A stretch of DNA of 10,059 bases, taken from assembly GCA_964415245.1 (NCBI GenBank), contig CAYQAJ010000188.1:1-10059 (forward strand), written 5' to 3'. The DNA comes from CAYQAJ01 sp964415245. GTDB lineage: Bacteria; Planctomycetota; Planctomycetia; Pirellulales; Pirellulaceae. A program made the position numbers and the translations under genes. Each line of letters opens with the position of its first letter. Position 1 is the stretch's first letter. This document shows, piece after piece, positions 5,764 to 10,059 of the stretch. Below the pieces are notes generated by a model, which saw nothing but the letters and a program-made list of their open reading frames with translations, ran no database searches and was not told the DNA's origin.

Positions 5764-6362
5764 GCCGGAACATTATGCAGACGAAACAATAAATCGCAAG
5801 TACACCACCGGAAGCCTACGTTACGCCACGTCGGAAGAGCAGCACCCATCCGAATATAAGTTGTTGACGCACTGCATGTTGTGATGATTTGAAGATTCTG
5901 TTAACGCGGCCCATCCGCTAGTCGCAACCGACAATTGGCCGCATAATATACTTTGTGTGCTTCATAAATCACGCTCGTTTCGGCCGGTTGCCTCCCAACA
6001 TTGCACTTTCCTCTGCTGAACCGACGTCCTTTGCGGTACGCTGAGCTGACCCTTGGCAAAGCGGCCAGCCAGGTCGGCGAACCAGTCGGGGACGTGACAG
6101 GGGCAGCCGAAGCCAGCCTGAACTTTAGGCCAGGAATCGACCCAACGACCCTTCAAGACCACGCCGCGGCGATGGTAGCCTATAGGACCCTTGCAGCAGC
6201 CTGGCGGACGCTCGACCGACTTGGGCCAACGCCAATCGCCCGGATGCGATGCTCGGCCGATGCCCAAGCAACGGGCGGACATCCGGGGCAACCGGCTGCG
6301 CTCCCAAGAGCACTTGGCGCACCCGCGTTGAGTCATGCCGTTTGATGGCAAAGCTGTGCCGT
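5764..6362. other. Divergent intergenic region between marR and rpe (about 600 bp)
   Basis: The part nearest marR (about 5764-5985) is clearly AT-richer than the rest of the window and must hold the divergent promoters; apart from the marR candidate, no convincing -35/-10 pair was found for rpe. CATAATATACT around 5942-5952 has -10-like hexamers but no partner -35. The part at 5986-6345 is GC-rich and open in both directions: a minus-strand frame from 6336 (ATG) or 6351 (TTG) to 5962, rich in Cys and Trp, and a plus-strand frame 6001-6345. Neither has a ribosome binding site or a recognisable domain. It may be a decayed gene, a small lineage-specific gene or a long leader of rpe. No RNA gene was recognised. 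Confidence 0.55.
5772..5799 (-). promoter_or_regulatory. Candidate sigma-70-type promoter for marR, implying a leaderless mRNA
   Basis: On the minus strand, TTGCGA (5794-5799; 4 of 6 consensus bases) and CATAAT (5772-5777; 5 of 6) are separated by 16 bp. Transcription starting six to eight bases past the -10 would begin at about 5764-5766, within two bases of the marR ATG. This fits the absence of a ribosome binding site in front of that ATG. It is a pattern match only. Confidence 0.5.
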
Positions 6363-7049
6363 ATGTCGCGACGCCAATGTTTGCAGCGCTGGCGGGAAGA
6401 CCCGCCCGTGATCCTTCCGTCGCTGTTATTGTGCGACTTCGGTAACCTGGAGCGAGAAGTGGCGCTGTTGGAAGAGGCCGGCGTCGGCGGGCTACACCTC
6501 GATGTGATGGATGGCCACTTCGTTCCCAACTTCACCTACGGAATGACTATCGTCGAAGCGGTCCGCCGCCTGACCGACCTTCCGCTGGACGTACACTTGA
6601 TGATCGACAGCCCCCAGCGGTATCTCTCCGCGTTCTGCGACGCCGGGGCAGACGTGCTCACCGTTCACGTGGAAGCGGTCGACGACGCCCAGGCCGCGCT
6701 CGAGCAAGTTCGCGAGTTGGGAATGGGGGCAGGACTGGCGGTCAATGCCGACACACCGCTTTCGGCCGTCGAGACCTTCGCCCAGCATTGCGACGTGCTT
6801 ATGATCATGAGCGTCCCGGCCGGCTATGGCGGACAGTCCTTCCGCACGTCGGCCCTCGACAAGCTGCGGCAGGCTCGCGCTGCCTGGGGCCCAAAGGTAT
6901 TGCTGGAAGTCGATGGCGGCATCCACCATGAGAACATCCATCTCTGTGCCGAAGCAGGCGCCCAACTGTTCGCAGTCGGCTCCGCTATCTTCGCCGCGGA
7001 CCAGTACGCGACCGCCGTGCGGGAACTTGCCCAACGGGCAGTCGCGTGA
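6363..7049 (+). CDS. rpe: Ribulose-phosphate 3-epimerase
   Basis: This predicted 228-residue TIM-barrel enzyme interconverts D-ribulose-5-phosphate and D-xylulose-5-phosphate in the pentose phosphate pathway, in the cytoplasm and with a divalent metal. All key residues are present: Ser20 in LPSLLLCDF, the metal and catalytic pair His45/Asp47 in HLDVMDGHFVPN (45-56), His78 in DVHLMI, and the second catalytic Asp184 in EVDGG. The phosphate-binding loops are SVPAGYGGQSF (150-160; the family usually has NPG where this has PAG) and AVGSAIF near the end. The start is uncertain: ATG 6363 is chosen because short N-terminal extensions before the LPSLL strand are common, but GTG 6408 preceded by GGGAAG would give a compact 213-residue form. 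The longer open frame upstream to 6249 looks non-coding. It lies 10 nt before the next gene and is probably co-transcribed with it. Confidence 0.93.
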   Translation: MSRRQCLQRWREDPPVILPSLLLCDFGNLEREVALLEEAGVGGLHLDVMDGHFVPNFTYGMTIVEAVRRLTDLPLDVHLMIDSPQRYLSAFCDAGADVLTVHVEAVDDAQAALEQVRELGMGAGLAVNADTPLSAVETFAQHCDVLMIMSVPAGYGGQSFRTSALDKLRQARAAWGPKVLLEVDGGIHHENIHLCAEAGAQLFAVGSAIFAADQYATAVRELAQRAVA

Positions 7050-7059
7050 GCATGGCAAC

Positions 7060-7668
7060 ATGAATGAAAAAGTGAACGGTCAAGACGCAAAACTGCGCGT
7101 CGTGCTGATCCGCCCGGGCGCCACCGAATTCGACGAGCAGGGCCGCATCAAGGGAACGCTCGACATCCCCCTCAGCATCAGCGGGGCGGAACAGGTGACG
7201 CGGACCATCGAAGAGCTGGCGAACATCTCGATCGATGCCGTGTACGCCTCGCCCGGCGAGTCGGCGCAGCAGACCGCCGCCGCTTTGGCGGCCAGCCGCG
7301 GGCTGAAGGTCGCGAAGCTCGATCAGCTCCGCAATCTCGATCACGGCTTGTGGCAAGGCAAGCTGATCGAGGATGTGAAGCAGCGCCAGCCCAAGGTCTA
7401 TCGTCAGTGGCAGGACCATCCCGAGACGACCTGCCCCCCGCAGGGGGAATCGCTCGACTCGGCCCGCAAGCGAGTCCGCGCTTCCTTACAGAAGGTGATG
7501 AAGAAGCACAAGCAGGGAGTTGTGGCGCTGATCGTGCCCGACCCGCTGGCCAGCATGGTCCGCTGCTTCCTCGACCAGGGCGAACTGGGCGACCTGTGGA
7601 AGGCGGAATGCGACTCCTGCCGCTGGGAGCTGATCGACATCGTGCCCGAGCGAGTGGAAACGGAATGA
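7060..7668 (+). CDS. Histidine-phosphatase-fold protein lacking the catalytic histidines (probable pseudoenzyme)
   Basis: This 202-residue soluble protein has the layout of the phosphoglycerate mutase/histidine phosphatase superfamily. It has LIRPGATEFDEQGRIKGTLD (16-35) where active members have an RHG motif, a DAVYASPGESAQQTAAAL segment (59-76), LRNLDHGLWQGK (90-101), GESLDSARKRV (129-139) and LIVPDPLASMV (157-167). The nucleophile His is Pro19, the second active-site His is Pro160, and the Arg normally found in SPLxRAxQTA is Ser68 by alignment; only Arg18 remains of the phosphate pocket. Phosphatase or mutase activity is therefore unlikely, although the frame is intact and the fold motifs are well kept, which suggests selection for a binding or regulatory role. 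The ATG at 7060 is 10 nt after rpe, so the pair is likely one operon. Coordinated loss of several pocket residues argues against sequencing error. Confidence 0.85.
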   Translation: MNEKVNGQDAKLRVVLIRPGATEFDEQGRIKGTLDIPLSISGAEQVTRTIEELANISIDAVYASPGESAQQTAAALAASRGLKVAKLDQLRNLDHGLWQGKLIEDVKQRQPKVYRQWQDHPETTCPPQGESLDSARKRVRASLQKVMKKHKQGVVALIVPDPLASMVRCFLDQGELGDLWKAECDSCRWELIDIVPERVETE

Positions 7669-7746
7669 CGACGGGGCGTGGCGAATCAAGGCACGCCATC
7701 GTTCGCTTGCGGTTTCGCCGCCCACTACCTTCGGTTTCCGCGGAAC

Positions 7747-7751
7747 AAGGA
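7747..7751 (+). promoter_or_regulatory. Ribosome binding site that selects the TTG start of accD
   Basis: AAGGA lies eight bases before TTG 7760. No ATG or GTG occurs at the right place for the AccD N-terminus, so this site decides the unusual start codon. Confidence 0.7.
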
Positions 7752-7759
7752 ACATCAGA

Positions 7760-8590
7760 TTGACCACGGGCAAGCGCGATCCACACCGCCGCAAGCGCGG
7801 CGTACCCGAAGGCCTCTGGATGCGCTGCAAGGGGTGCCAGGCGGCCGTGTTTCGCAAGGACGCGGAGAAGCTGCTCAACGTCTGCCCCGAGTGCGGCTTT
7901 CATTTCTACGTCTCGGCCAAGGACCGCATCGCCCAGGTGCTCGACGAGGGAACGTTCGAGGAGTGGGACGCCCACCTCGCCCCCATGGACCCGCTCAACT
8001 TCGAGGACAAGAAAAAGTATGCCGATAAGCTTCGCGAGGAACAACAGCGTACCGGCCTATTGGATGCCGCCATCACCGGCACCGGAATGATCCGTGCCCG
8101 ACGCGTGGCCTTCGGCGTGACCGACTCCGCCTTCATTATGGGGAGCATGGGCTCGGTCGTGGGCGAACGGCTGACGAGGCTCGTCGAGCAGGCGACCGAG
8201 CACCGTCTGCCGCTGATTATCATCAGCGGTTCGGGCGGGGGGGCTCGCATGCACGAAGGTATTCTCTCGCTGATGCAAATGGCCAAAGTGTCGGCCGCGC
8301 TGGCGCGCTACGACCAGGCGGGTGGACTGTTCATCTCCGTGCTCACCGACCCGACGATGGGGGGCGTGGCGGCCAGCTTTGCCTCGCTGGGCGACGTGGT
8401 CTTTGCCGAGCCCAGGGCGCTCATCGGATTCGCCGGTCCGCGGACGATCAAGGCCACCATCAAGATCGAGCTTCCCAAGGGATTCCAAACCAGCGAGTTC
8501 CTGCTGGAACACGGCTTCATCGACCGCATCGTGCCGCGATCGAAGCTCAAAACCGAGATCGCCCGCACCATTGACTACTGCGGCAAGTAA
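7760..8590 (+). CDS. accD: Acetyl-CoA carboxylase carboxyltransferase subunit beta
   Basis: This 276-residue beta subunit of the carboxyltransferase pairs with AccA and transfers the carboxyl group from biotin on AccB to acetyl-CoA, making malonyl-CoA for fatty acid synthesis. The N-terminal zinc ribbon is complete (Cys23, Cys26, Cys42, Cys45). The crotonase-like core has GSMGSVVGERLTRL (128-141), the oxyanion-type loop SGSGGGARMHEG (156-167), DPTMGGVAASFASLGD (197-212) and AEPRALIGFAGPR (216-228), followed by LPKGFQTSEFLLEHGFID. Length is normal for bacterial AccD. The start is a TTG supported by the AAGGA eight bases upstream; there is no better start. It lies 91 nt after the pseudo-phosphatase gene and 86 nt before a kinase gene, all on the same strand, so co-transcription is possible. 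accA is not in the window. Confidence 0.96.
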   Translation: MTTGKRDPHRRKRGVPEGLWMRCKGCQAAVFRKDAEKLLNVCPECGFHFYVSAKDRIAQVLDEGTFEEWDAHLAPMDPLNFEDKKKYADKLREEQQRTGLLDAAITGTGMIRARRVAFGVTDSAFIMGSMGSVVGERLTRLVEQATEHRLPLIIISGSGGGARMHEGILSLMQMAKVSAALARYDQAGGLFISVLTDPTMGGVAASFASLGDVVFAEPRALIGFAGPRTIKATIKIELPKGFQTSEFLLEHGFIDRIVPRSKLKTEIARTIDYCGK

Positions 8591-8676
8591 CGCCACCATG
8601 CCGCTGACTGCCGCGCAGCGGTCGTGCAATTCGCCGCGGCCCGCTCGCTCATCGACCGCCGGGAAGCCGCCCGCAA

Positions 8677-9558
8677 ATGGGCCTCATCGACAACCTCAAA
8701 TCGCTGCTGCACAGTAAGCGCGTCGACATCGACCAACGCTTCGAGCTCATGCGCGAGGCGGTCTCCGGCACCATGTCCGACTTTTACATGGCTCGCGACC
8801 GCAAGACCAAACAAATTGTCGGCCTGAAGGTCGGCATCCTGGAAAAGACGACGGCGTTCGAGGCCCGATTCAAGGGGCTCAAAAAACCGAGCGAGGGGGA
8901 AATCGCCACTTCGCTCAAGCACCCTCGCATCGTCGAATCGTACGAGTACGGAGTTACCACCGAGGGCCAGCCCTACCTCGTCATGGAGTATCTGCACGGG
9001 CCCGGGCTGCACGCACTGTTGTACATTCGCGATCCTGTGCTCGAGGGAAAACGCGCCAAAATCGTCCGCCAGATGGCCGAGGCGGTCGACACCGTGCACA
9101 AGGCCGGCTACATCCACCGTGACGTCTGCCCGCGCAACTTTATCTACCTGCCCGAGTCCGAATCGGTGAAGATGATCGACTTCGGCCTGACCGTGCCGGC
9201 CACGCCCGAGTTCATGCAGCCGGGCAACCGCACGGGCACGCCGCTGTACATGGCGCCGGAGCTGGTGCGACGCCGCCCAACCGATCAGCGGCTCGACATC
9301 TTCGCCTTCGGCGTGACCGCTTACCAGATTTGCACCAACGAGTTCCCCTGGCCGGTTACCGAAACGTCGGGCCTGGCCGCCATGGCCCACGACACGCAGG
9401 AGCCGACCGACATTCTCCGCTACCGGCCCACCCTCAACCGCACGCTGGCCGAGGCGATCACGGACTGCATGGCGCCCAAGCCCGACGACCGCACGCAGAC
9501 GATGGAAGACTTTCTGCGCCAAATCCGCAAAGTCGAAAGCGACGACGAACCACAGTAG
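8677..9558 (+). CDS. Soluble Ser/Thr protein kinase (eukaryotic-like) with an atypical active site
   Basis: This 293-residue single-domain kinase has no transmembrane segment or sensor domain. It has the ATP-anchoring Lys51 (VGLKVG), the alpha-C Glu75 (SEGEIATSLKHPRIV), a hinge at VMEYLHG (102-108), the catalytic loop HRDVCPRN (147-154) with Asp149 and Asn154, the metal-binding DFG (168-170), the activation-segment end GTPLYMAPE (187-195) and a DIFAFGV helix start. Two departures stand out: the glycine loop keeps only one of its three glycines (Gly31; the others are Val29 and Ser34), and the catalytic-loop Lys of HRDLKPxN is Cys151. Catalytic Asp, Asn and DFG remain, so activity is possible but not assured. 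ATG 8677 follows GGGAAG by about 11 bases. The C-terminus is acidic (ESDDEPQ), and the TAG stop falls inside a repeat. Substrates are unknown. Confidence 0.9.
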   Translation: MGLIDNLKSLLHSKRVDIDQRFELMREAVSGTMSDFYMARDRKTKQIVGLKVGILEKTTAFEARFKGLKKPSEGEIATSLKHPRIVESYEYGVTTEGQPYLVMEYLHGPGLHALLYIRDPVLEGKRAKIVRQMAEAVDTVHKAGYIHRDVCPRNFIYLPESESVKMIDFGLTVPATPEFMQPGNRTGTPLYMAPELVRRRPTDQRLDIFAFGVTAYQICTNEFPWPVTETSGLAAMAHDTQEPTDILRYRPTLNRTLAEAITDCMAPKPDDRTQTMEDFLRQIRKVESDDEPQ

Positions 9559-9616
9559 CAGGCACGCTCCGCCGTGCCGTCCGACCAGTAGCTGGCACGC
9601 TCCGCCGTGCCGTCCG
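9553..9616. repeat. Two copies of a 31-bp repeat, each with a GGCACG/CGTGCC hairpin
   Basis: Copies at 9553-9583 and 9586-9616 begin with CAGTAGC and differ at a single base (A9560 versus T9593), with a 33-bp period. Within each, GGCACG and CGTGCC can form a 6-bp stem around CTCCGC. The TAG stop codon of the kinase (9556-9558) lies inside the first copy. The structure resembles REP-like intergenic elements; genome-wide copies are expected but not shown here. Confidence 0.85.
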
Positions 9617-9653
9617 CTGTGTATCTCTGGTCTTGCCATACGTTCACCGGTGC

Positions 9654-9670
9654 CACGGGCTGTGCCCGTG
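9654..9670. terminator. Perfect 7-bp hairpin CACGGGC-TGT-GCCCGTG (terminator-like or REP-like)
   Basis: Bases 9654-9660 pair with 9664-9670 around a 3-nt loop, about 95 nt after the kinase stop. It could end the rpe-to-kinase transcript or stabilise its 3' end. No T-run follows (CTCGTCC comes next), so termination is not certain. Confidence 0.4.
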
Positions 9671-9693
9671 CTCGTCCGCATTCACCGCCGAAA

Positions 9694-9757
9694 CAACTGA
9701 CAACTGGCAACAAACAACTGACCTGCTCCAACTGAAAACTGAACACCGAAAACTATC
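9694..9757. repeat. Degenerate CAACTG / AAAACTG short-repeat tract
   Basis: CAACTG occurs at 9694-9699, 9701-9706, 9715-9720 and 9729-9734, followed by AAAACTG at 9735-9741 and ACCGAAAACT. A similar but decayed version (ACAACTGGCCTCCTCCGACTG, then GCGGAAACG) appears at about 9972-10003, so the motif recurs within this gap. It is non-coding and AT-richer than its surroundings. Confidence 0.6.
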
Positions 9758-10059
9758 CCCGCCCGTGTCGCTTGTCGCGTGCACTTTGGAAATCGGGGGT
9801 TTTAACGGGCGAAAACGGCGCGGATAACGGGCCTTAACGGTGGGGCAACGTCGCTGGCGACATCGCCGCGGCAAAGCTACATGCCCGCGTGTCGTCTCCG
9901 CCAAGGTGTGCCAAGCTCCACCAGGGTGTGCCACTGGTTCCGCCGGTGCTGTCTCTCCTGGGCGCCAACAGACAACTGGCCTCCTCCGACTGAACGCGGA
10001 AACGTGACTCGTCCGTGGTGCGCGATGGGTCGTGCGCGCACCAGAAACCCGCCCCTGGG

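Larger units (their letters stand above)
9559..10059. other. Non-coding repeat mosaic at the right edge (500 bp)
   Basis: No credible gene was found; the open frames here lack domains, ribosome binding sites and coding character. The stretch holds the 31-bp repeat pair, the 7-bp hairpin and the CAACTG tract. It also holds three TAACGG words (around 9803-9841), small hairpins near 9850-9872, GGTGTGCCA twice (9905-9913 and 9925-9933), and an 8-bp inverted repeat GGTGCGCG/CGCGCACC (10017-10024 with 10035-10042). This patchwork of different short motifs is what accumulates in repeat-rich planctomycete intergenic DNA. Confidence 0.6.

Noticed and set aside
5864..5892. TTGACG as a -35 element for rpe
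   Set aside because: No acceptable -10 hexamer occurs 16-18 bp downstream (ATTTGA region).
6001..6345. 114-residue plus-strand open frame upstream of rpe
   Set aside because: No ribosome binding site, no domain and low-complexity composition; it overlaps another equally doubtful frame on the other strand.
8575..9681. 368-residue minus-strand open frame opposite the kinase
   Set aside because: It is the antisense shadow of a kinase with HRD, DFG and APE motifs, with a composition typical of such shadows.
9644..9934. 96-residue minus-strand open frame at the right edge
   Set aside because: It crosses the CAACTG tract and hairpins, and its protein is repeat-derived with no domain or start signal.

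Overview
This GC-rich window most likely comes from the chromosome of a planctomycete, probably of the Pirellulales type. That placement is an inference from overall style: protein flavour, GTG and TTG starts, a serine/threonine kinase beside metabolic genes, and short hairpin-forming repeats in the gaps. No ribosomal marker is present. Family assignments come from motifs read by eye and from remembered relatives; no database search was run.

Left edge (3-594): the C-terminal end of an unrecognised Pro/Gly-rich protein on the + strand, then a gap of about 210 bp packed with copies of one 12-bp core (GGTCTCCCGACC), including an 11-bp-stem hairpin and a perfectly phased 3 x 30-bp tandem repeat.

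Minus-strand block (5763 down to 595): five genes run in the same direction. They are a MarR-type regulator, a GT4 glycosyltransferase of the sucrose-phosphate/mannosylfructose-phosphate synthase family, its matching HAD phosphatase (GTGA overlap), a Wzx/MATE-like polysaccharide flippase, and a PAPS-type sulfotransferase (ATGA overlap with the flippase). The first two enzymes form a complete two-step route to a non-reducing disaccharide compatible solute. They resemble mannosylfructose-phosphate synthase and phosphatase more than classical sucrose enzymes. The flippase and sulfotransferase raise the possibility that a saccharide is exported or sulfated. The block is the best candidate here for an undescribed functional combination.

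Middle gap (5764-6362): an AT-richer stretch between the divergent marR and rpe genes. It holds a good candidate promoter for a leaderless marR mRNA and a doubtful Cys/Trp-rich ORF.

Plus-strand block (6363-9558): ribulose-phosphate 3-epimerase, a histidine-phosphatase-fold protein that has lost both catalytic histidines, the acetyl-CoA carboxylase beta subunit (TTG start), and a soluble Ser/Thr kinase with a degenerate glycine loop and a Cys in place of the catalytic-loop Lys. These link the pentose-phosphate pathway and the first step of fatty acid synthesis with two apparently signalling-type proteins.

Right edge (9559-10059): no gene seen. It is a mosaic of short repeats and hairpins whose first unit contains the kinase stop codon.
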